DNA of 64,000 nucleotides from Bdellovibrio sp. NC01 (GTDB taxonomy: Bacteria > Bdellovibrionota > Bdellovibrionia > Bdellovibrionales > Bdellovibrionaceae). The notes below the pieces were generated by a model that saw only the letters and a program-made list of their open reading frames with translations, ran no database searches and was not told where the DNA came from. The DNA lies in assembly GCF_006874625.1 (NCBI RefSeq), contig NZ_CP030034.1:1302001-1366000 (forward strand). Reading direction: 5' to 3'. Shown piece by piece: positions 35,100 to 43,743 of this stretch. Position 1 is the stretch's first letter; each line of letters starts with the position of its first letter. A program made the position numbers and the translations under genes.

Positions 35100-36491
35100 T
35101 TATTTCATAATTTTGATTTGGAATTTTTGGCCTTTGATTTTGCCGTTGCGAAGACGTTCGAAAGCGTCTTTCGCTGCACCTTGGGCCACGGCTACATAGG
35201 CATAGCGATCGTGAACTTCGATCTTGCCGACGTCGGAACCTTTCAGGCCATCACTGCCTGTCAAGGCTCCTAAGATATCGCCGGGACGAAGTTTGTCTTT
35301 GCGACCGCCCGAAATACCAATCGTTTGCATCGTTGGTTGAAATGCAAATTTGTTCAAACCCAATTGATTTTTAAAACCCAATGTCGGGCGCTCAAAAGCT
35401 CCACCAGTCAATTTCTCGAACTCTAATAGCTTCATGGTGTCGCGGGGACCTGCCAGAGTCACCGATGTGCCTGATTTGCCAGCGCGACCCGTGCGCCCAA
35501 TACGATGCACGTAAGTTTCAGTTTGATTTGGCAGATCATAATTCACAACCAGTTCAAGATTTTCAATATCCAAACCGCGCGCGGCTACATCTGTCGCAAC
35601 TAAAATTGGCAAGCTGCCGTTGCGAAACATCGTCATCACACGATCACGATCGCGTTGTTCAAGATCGCCGTGCAGGCTGCCAACAACAACGTCACGTTCC
35701 GCAATAGCTTCCGCAATTTCGTTTACGGTATTCTTCATATTGCAGAAGATGATCGTTGATTTCGAAGGATGCTGTTGCAAAACACGCATCAAAGTTTCTA
35801 ATTTGTGTTCAGGTTCTGTGTCGTAAACAACTTGCTGAATGGAAGCACTTTGGCCTTCGGCTTCTTCAACGATAATCTTCATGGGATTGCGTTGATAACT
35901 GCGGCTCAGGCTTTGGATACCTTCTGGGAAAGTTGCAGAAAACAAAGCCGTTTGGCGTTTAACTGGAAGCTCTTTCATCAAGGCTTTGATTTCTTGTTCA
36001 AAACCCATCTCAAGCATTTTATCGGCTTCGTCTAAGACTAAAACTTGTAAGTCACCCAGTTCAATACGCTCACGTGTGATGTGATCCAAGATACGACCTG
36101 GAGTGCCCACGGCGATGTGCACGCCTTTTTCCAAGGACTGTGCTTGTTCGCGACCTGATTGGCCACCAGTCAGTGCCAGAATTTTTAAGCCTTCATGTTT
36201 GCGACCCAGTTTGCGCATCTCGGTCACAACTTGATTGGCCAACTCACGAGTTGGACAGATCACCAAGGCTTGAATGTTTTCAATTTCTAAATCGATTTTA
36301 TTTAAGATCGGCAGGGCGAACGCTGCGGTTTTTCCAGATCCCGTTTTTGACTGACCGATAAGATCTTTACCTGTTAGCAGATAAGGAATGGCCTCCGCTT
36401 GAATGGGAGTCATTTGCTCGTAGCCAAGTTCTTTGACGACAGCGATTAATTCAGGGGCAATTTCTAACGAAGAAAAATCAAGGGACTTCAT
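35100..36491 (-). CDS. dbpA: DbpA-like DEAD-box RNA helicase
   Basis: All DEAD-box motifs are present in this 463-aa protein: Q motif, GQSKTGSGKTAAF (motif I), VLDEADKMLEMGF (motif II), SATFPEG (motif III) and HRIGRTGRAG (motif VI). The C-terminal 75 residues form a DbpA RNA-binding domain (RPGDILGALTGSDG, DVGKIEVHDRYAYVAV) that recognises 23S rRNA hairpin 92 in E. coli DbpA. The role is in large ribosomal subunit assembly. Its start follows an AAAGGGA-type site. Confidence 0.92.
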   Translation of the reverse strand: MKSLDFSSLEIAPELIAVVKELGYEQMTPIQAEAIPYLLTGKDLIGQSKTGSGKTAAFALPILNKIDLEIENIQALVICPTRELANQVVTEMRKLGRKHEGLKILALTGGQSGREQAQSLEKGVHIAVGTPGRILDHITRERIELGDLQVLVLDEADKMLEMGFEQEIKALMKELPVKRQTALFSATFPEGIQSLSRSYQRNPMKIIVEEAEGQSASIQQVVYDTEPEHKLETLMRVLQQHPSKSTIIFCNMKNTVNEIAEAIAERDVVVGSLHGDLEQRDRDRVMTMFRNGSLPILVATDVAARGLDIENLELVVNYDLPNQTETYVHRIGRTGRAGKSGTSVTLAGPRDTMKLLEFEKLTGGAFERPTLGFKNQLGLNKFAFQPTMQTIGISGGRKDKLRPGDILGALTGSDGLKGSDVGKIEVHDRYAYVAVAQGAAKDAFERLRNGKIKGQKFQIKIMK

Positions 36492-36546
36492 AGTCCCTTT
36501 TGTAGCAGAAACCCCAAAAATGTCCTGGGATTTCGCATTAATAGCA

Positions 36547-37017
36547 TTATTTTCCTGCTGTGATTTTCAAAGAAGCGGCTGGAGCTTCCAAAGAATGCTC
36601 GTCTTGACCCGCGGCTGGAATATCAAACCAGTCGATATGGCCTTTTTCGCAAACCTGAGCCACTTTGAAGTACAAAGTGCTACCGGCTGGAGCTGCGATT
36701 TTTCCTCTGAAAATGAATTCCTCGTAAAAAGCATCGGGAAGATTGCCACCCGAGTATTTGATCTCAGTCACGTTGCCAGCGGCATCGTTTGCGATATCAA
36801 GATTCCAACCGGCCTTGGGCATTGGTTTAGCCAATAGGAACTTGTTTGGAAGCTGGATTGTGATCGAGTTGGTGGCAGTGCCATCGCAACCGTGTGGAAT
36901 GCGCAGGACCGCTTTGTAATAGCTGCCAGTCTCTGCCGTTGGGGATTCTAAAGAGACATGGGCAAAGGCCGTCGTGGAAAGCAAAGATAACAGAGTCGTC
37001 GCAATAAGTTTTTTCAT
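36547..37017 (-). CDS. YcnI-like (DUF1775) exported copper-binding protein
   Basis: This 156-aa protein has a signal peptide ending in AFA, and the mature chain starts with His20 (HVSLESPTAETGSYYKAVLRIPHGCDG). That N-terminal His is the copper ligand in B. subtilis YcnI. The DUF1775 fold continues with SITIQLPNKFLLAKPMPKAGW. The C-terminal membrane anchor of many family members is missing here; the protein ends SLKITAGK and is likely soluble in the periplasm. No copper chaperone or CopD gene is adjacent. Copper binding is inferred from the family. Confidence 0.88.
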   Translation of the reverse strand: MKKLIATTLLSLLSTTAFAHVSLESPTAETGSYYKAVLRIPHGCDGTATNSITIQLPNKFLLAKPMPKAGWNLDIANDAAGNVTEIKYSGGNLPDAFYEEFIFRGKIAAPAGSTLYFKVAQVCEKGHIDWFDIPAAGQDEHSLEAPAASLKITAGK

Positions 37018-37182
37018 GGGTTTCTCCTTGAAGCCTCTAAATAATCCAGAAAAAGTGCTACCGACAATGCACCAAATGGTTGCATGGAGGACGGAATCTT
37101 ATGGAAATTTGTGCTAGTCGCACGGCCTTTCCTCCATTCCATTTTTTTGACATATTAGGTAGGATGAAGGCCAGGAGTTCTT

Positions 37183-37368
37183 ATGGGCGCAGAAGCTTGG
37201 ATTATTGGGGGCATCATTGTTATTTCGATCTTTAGCATTCTTGTATATGCATGCTTGGCAGTCTTTTACCCGGAATGGGTTGGTATCACAGGCAAAGTCG
37301 CATTGAACGCTGAAATCAGCCATCGTGAGGGCGAAACGCCGGCGCCTCATCCTACTGACAAGCTTTAA
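37183..37368 (+). CDS. 61-aa single-pass membrane protein
   Basis: The ATG follows CCAGGAG. One membrane helix (WIIGGIIVISIFSILVYACL, residues 6-25) is followed by a polar tail (EISHREGETPAPHPTDKL). No family is recognised. Its stop overlaps the convergent regulator gene by 4 bp. The strong ribosome site and typical composition support a real gene. Confidence 0.65.
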   Translation: MGAEAWIIGGIIVISIFSILVYACLAVFYPEWVGITGKVALNAEISHREGETPAPHPTDKL

Positions 37369-38210
37369 TTCTTTTTCAGCGCTCGCTGTCTAAACTGTTG
37401 AGCGCTGACTTTTAAGTTCTGTTTTAAAAACCGACTGAAATAGTTCGGATCATCAAAACCTAATTCGTAGCCAATCTCTGACACCGATAACGTTGAATAA
37501 GATAACAATCTTTTAGCCTCTAAGAAGCAACGCTCTTGAATGACTTCTTTTGCGGGCTTACCCAAAACGCGCTGAATTTTTGCTGACAGCGCCTTCGCAG
37601 AGATCTTCAGTTCTTGCGCATAAAACGCGAGCGAATGTTCTTCGCGGAAATGCTCTTCGAGTAAATCTGTGAAGGCCATAATCAGATCTTCTTGTTCATG
37701 ATTGTCAGCCTCTTTGGCTTTACTTAAGCGCAGAAGGTCTAATACTAAAATGCTCAAATAATTTTGCAGAATACTCTGTGAGTGTATTTGCGAGTGACGG
37801 AATTCCTCTTCCATCAGCTCAAAGAATTTACCATTCACAAGTTTGCTTTTACCAAGCTTCATCATGTCGGGCAGGGCGCGGCTGCGACGAGTGATGTGAT
37901 TTTCCAGAGTCATATTTTTTGGAAATGAAGCATCTGTATATTCGATGACGTAACCGCGTGTATTCTTCGCAAGCTTCCAACCGTGAACCTGACCGGGCTT
38001 GATGATATAGATCTGATTTTTACTAACCGTGTGGCGAGTGAAGTCGACTTCATGCCAGCCGCTACCAGAAAGAATCACGACAAGCTGATAGAAATCATGC
38101 TTGTGCGGAAAAGGAATTTTTGGCGTCGTACGATGCTCGAGTTTTTCTACGCGGATGTCAGAAGCTATTGCGGGAATGACGCCTAAAGAGCTCATCGAAT
38201 GTCGTTTCAT
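37365..38210 (-). CDS. AraC-family transcriptional regulator
   Basis: This protein of about 281 aa has an N-terminal cupin effector domain (HKHDFYQLVVILSGSG, IYIIKPGQVHGWK) and a C-terminal double helix-turn-helix (LAFYAQELKISAKALSAKI; SVSEIGYELGFDDPNYFSR). The signature is the usual GFDDPNYFSRFFK-like turn. The start is uncertain between the ATG at 38210 and one at 38195; a TTG at 38225 sits next to GAAAGG. Its target is not clear; the divergently placed exported-protein locus begins 417 bp away. Confidence 0.88.
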   Translation of the reverse strand: MKRHSMSSLGVIPAIASDIRVEKLEHRTTPKIPFPHKHDFYQLVVILSGSGWHEVDFTRHTVSKNQIYIIKPGQVHGWKLAKNTRGYVIEYTDASFPKNMTLENHITRRSRALPDMMKLGKSKLVNGKFFELMEEEFRHSQIHSQSILQNYLSILVLDLLRLSKAKEADNHEQEDLIMAFTDLLEEHFREEHSLAFYAQELKISAKALSAKIQRVLGKPAKEVIQERCFLEAKRLLSYSTLSVSEIGYELGFDDPNYFSRFLKQNLKVSAQQFRQRALKKN

Positions 38211-38627
38211 GGCAGTTGTTATCAACCTTTCTAAACAGAAAAACCAGCTTGAAAACCGCGTCCATGGCTTAGAACAGATGTTCTAGGAATCGTACAAACG
38301 CGGACTTGTTTTTATTTAAATCTTGACCAAGTCTATGGGGTTCCATCACGTCCACCGTGAATTTAATACAAAGAAGTGAAGACAAGAAGCATCATTTTTG
38401 TCTGATTTTTAAATGGGACTACTTAGAGAATTGGAAGAAAACCTCGTAAACCCGCGATTGTTGGTTGGGCAAGATTGCAGCTCCAAAATATTTAAAGATT
38501 CTTTGATTACAGCTCTTTTATTTTAAGAACAGGTGCTCTACAACTCCTCAACACAAAAAAGCATCTTTCAAAGTTCTACCTAGCACGTTTGTACCAACGG
38601 ACCTTGAAGGAAACACTCGGAGAAAAA
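38211..38627 (+). promoter_or_regulatory. 417-bp intergenic region upstream of the exported-protein locus
   Basis: No convincing gene is present. It separates the AraC-type gene (leftward) from the seven-gene exported locus (rightward) and should hold promoters for both. I could not pick a clear sigma-70 pair: TTGACC at 38323 has no good -10 at the right distance. The final CTCGGAGAAAAA is a good ribosome site for the first gene. The length leaves room for a regulator site or a long mRNA leader. Confidence 0.5.
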
Positions 38628-39173
38628 ATGAAGAAGAATATTTTTGCGGCTCTTGGCGCGCTCATGGCTTTTGCTTGCCTTTCAACTGCTGTCGCAGGTG
38701 AATTTGATGGTGGATCAGGCGAATTCGATCCTCGTCCAAACCCAACTTACAACGAAGCAGAGATCCAAAAGAAAATTGCGCAAGAGATGGAAATCGCATG
38801 CTCTGGCAACCTTTGCAAAATCGTTGGTACTGATGGCCAAGGTCAAGGTTGGACAGTTTCTTTCAACGTTGGTTACGGCAACAACAATAACAACAACGGC
38901 ACAGCGATCTACATCGGCGACAACCCAAATAACGCTAACAACATGAATTGGAACGCCGGCATCACTGTGACTTACAAAAACTACACTTGCCAATCAAGTC
39001 TTCGTGTTACGCCAGCGGTTTATCGCTTCGTGAATACATACATGTACAACATGGTGAACAGCGACGGTTCTACGAAAAGAAATTTCTCTCCAGCAGATCA
39101 AACTGTGATTTTGTTCTACACGACGATGTTGAACAAAGTTGAGTCTTGCGGCAACAACACGGGCGCAAAATAG
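38628..39173 (+). CDS. Exported protein, first gene of the seven-gene locus (A)
   Basis: The ATG behind CTCGGAGAAAAA gives a signal peptide (residues 1-23) and a 181-aa product. A Gly/Asp-rich start (GEFDGGSGEFDPRPNP) precedes a two-cysteine motif (ACSGNLCKIVG, Cys58 and Cys63). A Gly/Asn-rich beta stretch has six Asn in a row (85-90), and a second cysteine pair lies near 121 and 174. Asn is coded almost always by AAC, unlike most neighbours, which suggests high expression. No family is recognised. Confidence 0.75.
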   Translation: MKKNIFAALGALMAFACLSTAVAGEFDGGSGEFDPRPNPTYNEAEIQKKIAQEMEIACSGNLCKIVGTDGQGQGWTVSFNVGYGNNNNNNGTAIYIGDNPNNANNMNWNAGITVTYKNYTCQSSLRVTPAVYRFVNTYMYNMVNSDGSTKRNFSPADQTVILFYTTMLNKVESCGNNTGAK

Positions 39174-39233
39174 TTCGTTTTAGATTTCTAACTCCGGTAT
39201 TCCGCCGGAGTTAAACCAACTGCGGGACAACCC

Positions 39234-42005
39234 ATGAGCGTTTTAAAAACAGTAAATACATTCTGTCTTTTTGCAGCACTTGTGTTGTCTTCGTCATTGG
39301 CCTTAACGCAAGTTAACACGAATCAAACGTTGAATAACTTGCGCATCACAAACCGCGCACAATGTGCGTTGGATTCTGATATCCCAACAGATTCTGCATT
39401 TATGATCCTTGATGGTTATAATGCAGGTAAATTAGGAAACTCTTTAGCGAAGAACATGGGCCTTGATGAGGCGTCAATGTCTTCGGATATGATGAAAGAG
39501 TTCCGCCTGTCTGTCAGTCACTTGACGCTGACAATCGTTAACAAACTTCTGACTGGTAAATTGCCTTTGTTGCCGATGAATTTGAAGGACGCAAAACTTC
39601 TGCGTTACAAATCTTTGGCTGATAAATGTGGCGACAAAGTTTATTGCTCTGATATTTCAAACTTCCTTAGCCAAGCCTGGGCTTTGTCAGAACAATCCGG
39701 TATCACTTCAAAAAGCCCCGAGTGGAAGTCGCTTGATAACATCACGACGGCCAATTTCATGTCGGACTTAGGCGCGCGTCGTGTTGGCTGTTATTATTTA
39801 AAACGTTTCTCTCCTCTTCAAGGTCAATTGCAGAATTCAACTATCGATGCAGCCGCTCTTCAAGAAATGGCTGTCGCTTACCTTGAAAAGGAAAAATACA
39901 TCACAAGTTGTTACGACCAAGATGAGACTTTGGATTCTCGTAACGTCGCTTTGCAAATCGACCTTAAAACGGGTGACCAAGACAATTGGAACGCAAAAGG
40001 TTTCGATTTCTGGAATAGCGTAAAAATCTATCTTTCATGGGCTTGGAGAAACACCCAAGTTCCCAATCAAATGAGTCAACGTTTTGGCGAAGTGTTCAAG
40101 TCTTTGGCTCTTGAAGAATCCATGATGTTCATTCCAAACGGCTGTAAATCAATTACGAAGCCCGGGTGTGATATGGAACATCTTTCTTTGAACAACCTTC
40201 GCGAGCTTGCGAAACAAGATCAGTCACAAAACAACACAAGCGCCCAAGTTCCACAAAGCCCGGAAAAAACGGCTTTAGAACGTGGTGCCCGTGGCGTGAA
40301 CAATGACTTCTTGAACACTCGTGGCTACATGACAGCGTCTGAGTGGGTTGATAACTTCCGTAAAAACTTCGTCGCAACTCGTGGTTCGATCAAAAACCGT
40401 CTGCAAAGCTCTGTGCAATTCATGAATGTCATGACCGACACAATGAATGCGGCGACTTTGGCAGAGTACGTAAAACCTTTGGCACTTGCTTCAAATCAAA
40501 CGTCAATCCAAAGAGATGAATTGTACTATCTGTGCACAGAGATTCGTCTTGCTGGTGATAAACGTTTGGATTTCATGAAAACAGACATCGACAACATCGG
40601 TGGCCTGAAAAATATGACGAAGGCGTTGGATAATTCTAAATACACGATCCAAGACTTCGTAGGCTACTTCGATACGTTGTCTAAAACGGTATTGCCATTG
40701 TGTGACCAGTTGGAAAAGACCAACATGTGGCAAGCTGCGAACTATACGGTGAACAAACAAGGCTTTAACCAATGGGCTAAAGAAGTTTTGAATATCGTTC
40801 CTGAACAAACTCAAGGCGCGGATGCGACGGTTCCAGCTTACACTCCACAAATTTATGGCGGTTCAGCACTTCTTGTTTGGAATGCAGATCTTGGCAACCA
40901 AAGTGGTAATATCATCTGCGCTTCAGGTATCGATTGTGCACGTGGTGTGGTTAAGGCGTTGGTTGATTTGTATGCGGTTTCTCAATACGCGGATGCTTAC
41001 TTGCCAGTGTCTTCAACAGCGGCTTCACCCGATGTTTTCAATCCGTATTCAGAATTGAAAGCCTGCAAGATGTACGATCCTTGGTACCAAACAAAACGCG
41101 CCAATCGCGTGTTCATGGCGGACCTTGCAAGTACAGCGCTCTTTGGTTGGAACTTCATGCCGATTTATATCGACGCTGATTATACTCCGCCGAAAGTAAC
41201 TTCATTCCAACGTCTTCTGAAAGACGGTGTGATTAAGTTTGATCCAAATATCGAAAAATCCAAAATGGTGGCATCTGTCGTTGCTGACTTCGGTCCGTTA
41301 ACGGGTGCTCCTTGCGCGGTTTCAATCGCGCCGAATGCGAAGGAATTTAACTTCCTGGCATTTGACGGTATCACCGTAAATTATTGTGATGCTCGTACAA
41401 AAACAGGTGCGACTTCGAGTGGTGCAAACAACATCACGTACGATCCGAACAAAACTCGTTCTTATTGCGGTGGTTGTTCGTTGAATTTCGTAGGTGTGGC
41501 TTCGGGTGTGGCATCATCGACGGCGGCAACGTCATTCAATCCAATCAAGATGGGTGTGTACTTATTCCGCGCGGTTTATCGCTTTGTGACTGCGAAAAAA
41601 GATCCCGTCAACGTGCCTAAGGCCTTCAACGTCGATCTTGCAAAAGTAGCGGACACTTATCGCCGTTACGGAACGATTCCAAAAGATTGTGTCGATCAAT
41701 TAGGCCAAGGTTTGAAGTGCTTCCAAGATATCTGTTCTGCCAAAGCAGCTGATTACTTCGAGCGTTTGACGGGTGGTAAAGTTACAGAAATTACGATTCA
41801 GGACGCGACTCAAAGTAATGAGCGTCAGTTCAATAATAATTCTTACTCTCGCAGAGCATGGGTGAAGTCTGACTTGTGCCAAGGCGAAACGATTTTTAAT
41901 TTTTACTGCCGAGACAATGGATCAGGTTTCCAAGTTCCTTCTGAGCGCCTTTACGGTTTCAGCGGTACTTGTAAGCGCATCATCAAAGAAGGGAACTGGA
42001 AATAA
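39234..42005 (+). CDS. Large exported protein of the seven-gene locus (B)
   Basis: This 923-aa protein has a signal peptide (residues ~1-24). It is rich in helices up to about 500 (KFRLSVSHLTLTIVNKLL-like, SWAWRNTQVPNQMSQRFGEV). After that it is mixed, with many spaced cysteines (CGDKVYC, CKSITKPGC, CASGIDC, CGGCS, CFQDIC), so several disulphides are likely. No catalytic motif or known domain is visible. Its TAA shares an A with the next ATG (TAATG), so gene C depends on its translation. The size and gene order suggest a scaffold for the other products; this is inference. Confidence 0.72.
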   Translation: MSVLKTVNTFCLFAALVLSSSLALTQVNTNQTLNNLRITNRAQCALDSDIPTDSAFMILDGYNAGKLGNSLAKNMGLDEASMSSDMMKEFRLSVSHLTLTIVNKLLTGKLPLLPMNLKDAKLLRYKSLADKCGDKVYCSDISNFLSQAWALSEQSGITSKSPEWKSLDNITTANFMSDLGARRVGCYYLKRFSPLQGQLQNSTIDAAALQEMAVAYLEKEKYITSCYDQDETLDSRNVALQIDLKTGDQDNWNAKGFDFWNSVKIYLSWAWRNTQVPNQMSQRFGEVFKSLALEESMMFIPNGCKSITKPGCDMEHLSLNNLRELAKQDQSQNNTSAQVPQSPEKTALERGARGVNNDFLNTRGYMTASEWVDNFRKNFVATRGSIKNRLQSSVQFMNVMTDTMNAATLAEYVKPLALASNQTSIQRDELYYLCTEIRLAGDKRLDFMKTDIDNIGGLKNMTKALDNSKYTIQDFVGYFDTLSKTVLPLCDQLEKTNMWQAANYTVNKQGFNQWAKEVLNIVPEQTQGADATVPAYTPQIYGGSALLVWNADLGNQSGNIICASGIDCARGVVKALVDLYAVSQYADAYLPVSSTAASPDVFNPYSELKACKMYDPWYQTKRANRVFMADLASTALFGWNFMPIYIDADYTPPKVTSFQRLLKDGVIKFDPNIEKSKMVASVVADFGPLTGAPCAVSIAPNAKEFNFLAFDGITVNYCDARTKTGATSSGANNITYDPNKTRSYCGGCSLNFVGVASGVASSTAATSFNPIKMGVYLFRAVYRFVTAKKDPVNVPKAFNVDLAKVADTYRRYGTIPKDCVDQLGQGLKCFQDICSAKAADYFERLTGGKVTEITIQDATQSNERQFNNNSYSRRAWVKSDLCQGETIFNFYCRDNGSGFQVPSERLYGFSGTCKRIIKEGNWK

Positions 42006-42616
42006 TGAAAACGGTTTCTTTGCTTCTGGTGGGTGCAGGCATTGTCCTGAGTGGTGTTGCTCACGCTTTTTCTGTGAATTCTCGTTATACGACGAATGCA
42101 GCAGGTGCTTACGTTAAAGAAATTCAAGTTCTTTGCGATGCCAATGAAGGTGAGTACTGCCAAGTTTTGTGCAAACAAGAAAAAGAGTGCCGCCGTGTCG
42201 AGCCTTACTGTTTGAATTGTGCAGGAACTGCTTCGTCAGTCATGCGCTCACTCTTCACACAGATTTCTCAGAATTACATTCCGACACAAAACGAAATTCC
42301 TGTTTCTTCATTAGTAAAATATATGGTCACGACGTCATACATCTTGATCGGCGCAAAGAGTGTTTACAATTACTACAAGCCACTCAACTCGGGTGAGTTC
42401 TTGAGTAACTTGCAAGCACTTTGTCCATCCGAGACGGAGGATCCATTGCTCGCAATTAAGCTGACTTCTGAACAGCAACCCGAGAAGTTGAGCTTCATTT
42501 TATGCAAAGACACAAACGGTACTTCACGCGCTTACGATGTGGCGTTGCGCTCGCCAGTCGTCGGAGGCACTCCAGTATTTGATGTGAAGATGAATTTAAA
42601 TTTGAAACTAAAATAA
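42005..42616 (+). CDS. Cysteine-rich exported protein of the seven-gene locus (C)
   Basis: This 203-aa protein has a signal peptide (residues 1-21). A dense cysteine segment (residues ~39-77: VLCDAN, EYCQVLCKQEKECRR, YCLNCAGTA) comes first, followed by a hydrophobic helix (YMVTTSYILIGAKSVYNYY) and a final beta part with two more Cys. The start overlaps the stop of B by one base. No known family is seen; the Cys spacing could form a small disulphide knot or bind metal. Confidence 0.72.
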   Translation: MKTVSLLLVGAGIVLSGVAHAFSVNSRYTTNAAGAYVKEIQVLCDANEGEYCQVLCKQEKECRRVEPYCLNCAGTASSVMRSLFTQISQNYIPTQNEIPVSSLVKYMVTTSYILIGAKSVYNYYKPLNSGEFLSNLQALCPSETEDPLLAIKLTSEQQPEKLSFILCKDTNGTSRAYDVALRSPVVGGTPVFDVKMNLNLKLK

Positions 42617-42666
42617 TTTAGGAACCAATTAACAAAACCCCCAGCAAGGGAAAAATAGGAGAAACT

Positions 42667-43713
42667 ATGAAAAAACTTATGTTGATGCTTTCAGCGATCA
42701 CAATGTTCGCTGTAGCTCAAAATGCAAACGCAATCTCTTTGCGTTTCAAATTCAAAACGTTCAGCTCTGGTCCAAGCATGTACGCGTGTAACGCGGGTAT
42801 CATGACACCACAAGTTGGCGCGAAAGTGTGCTACTTCGAAGGCACTAAAAACACTTGTACTCCAACGACATGTGATAACACTCAAGCAGTGTGTGACACT
42901 CGTTGCGTTTGTACTGGTGACAACGGTGGCGACTACTTGATGAACTACGGTAAAGTTGATTATCAAGACTGGAAAGACAACGGCGACACAACTGCTGCAA
43001 CTGGTAAAGGTTCAGCGACGTTCTCTTCTTCAGGTTCAACTTCTGCGTGGAACCAAGCTTACGATGATTCTCAATCTTGGGGTCGTTCAATCTCTAACCT
43101 TTCTTTCAACTTGGGTTCTGAGCTTTACGGCGCGAAATACTTCGTTGATATCTGCTACCGTGGTCCTCAAATTGAGTACTTCGAAGACGGCGTAACTGCT
43201 AACTTCAACTTGAAAGCACAAGCTAACGCGACTGATTTCTTGGCAAACGGTGTTAACGGTGGTGACAACAACCGTGACGGTCTAGTTATCCCTGGTACAG
43301 TTGATGGCAAGAAATACACTGAGCTAGCTGGCTTGAAAGTACAAGCTTTCGTAGTTTGCGATAAGCAAGGTGAAGGTTCTTACAAATATGCTCGCAACAA
43401 CCAAGGTCAATACAACACAACTGCTAACGAAGCTAACTTCGTATTGAACAACCAAACTGGTTTGCCAACTTCTGGTGGCGACTTGTTCGTTCTTGGTTCA
43501 ATCGCTAACTTGGGTACAGGCAACGTATCTTTGGTTGACGGTTGGGTTAACCAAAACACTCACACACCACGTTTCTGCAAAATCCGTTATGTATTCACAG
43601 AAACAAATGCAACTGCAACTTTGCCAAACTTGCGTAAATGGCAACGTCACGGTGCTGAAATGTGTACTTTCACTGATATCGAAGAAGCATCTGACGCTTC
43701 TGGTTTGAACTAA
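42667..43713 (+). CDS. Abundant-type exported protein of the seven-gene locus (D)
   Basis: This 348-aa protein starts behind AAATAGGAGAAACT with a signal peptide (residues 1-22). Shared landmarks with gene F are CNAGI (41-45), a CVC pair (80-82), YGAKYFVDICYRGP (154-167) and PRFCKIRYVFTE (301-312), so they are paralogues. I count only two AAT codons among roughly thirty Asn codons, and TTC and TAC also dominate, a pattern of very highly expressed genes. The mature protein is Asn/Gly-rich and beta-like, suggesting a main structural component. No known family is recognised. Confidence 0.8.
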   Translation: MKKLMLMLSAITMFAVAQNANAISLRFKFKTFSSGPSMYACNAGIMTPQVGAKVCYFEGTKNTCTPTTCDNTQAVCDTRCVCTGDNGGDYLMNYGKVDYQDWKDNGDTTAATGKGSATFSSSGSTSAWNQAYDDSQSWGRSISNLSFNLGSELYGAKYFVDICYRGPQIEYFEDGVTANFNLKAQANATDFLANGVNGGDNNRDGLVIPGTVDGKKYTELAGLKVQAFVVCDKQGEGSYKYARNNQGQYNTTANEANFVLNNQTGLPTSGGDLFVLGSIANLGTGNVSLVDGWVNQNTHTPRFCKIRYVFTETNATATLPNLRKWQRHGAEMCTFTDIEEASDASGLN

Positions 43714-43743
43714 GCAGTGAATCTTTAAGTTAGGAGAATGACA

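Noticed and set aside
38413-38526. 37-aa open frame (MGLLRELEEN...) upstream of the exported locus
   Set aside because: No ribosome site precedes the ATG, the preceding bases are a poly-T run, and the sequence has no signal peptide or recognisable pattern.
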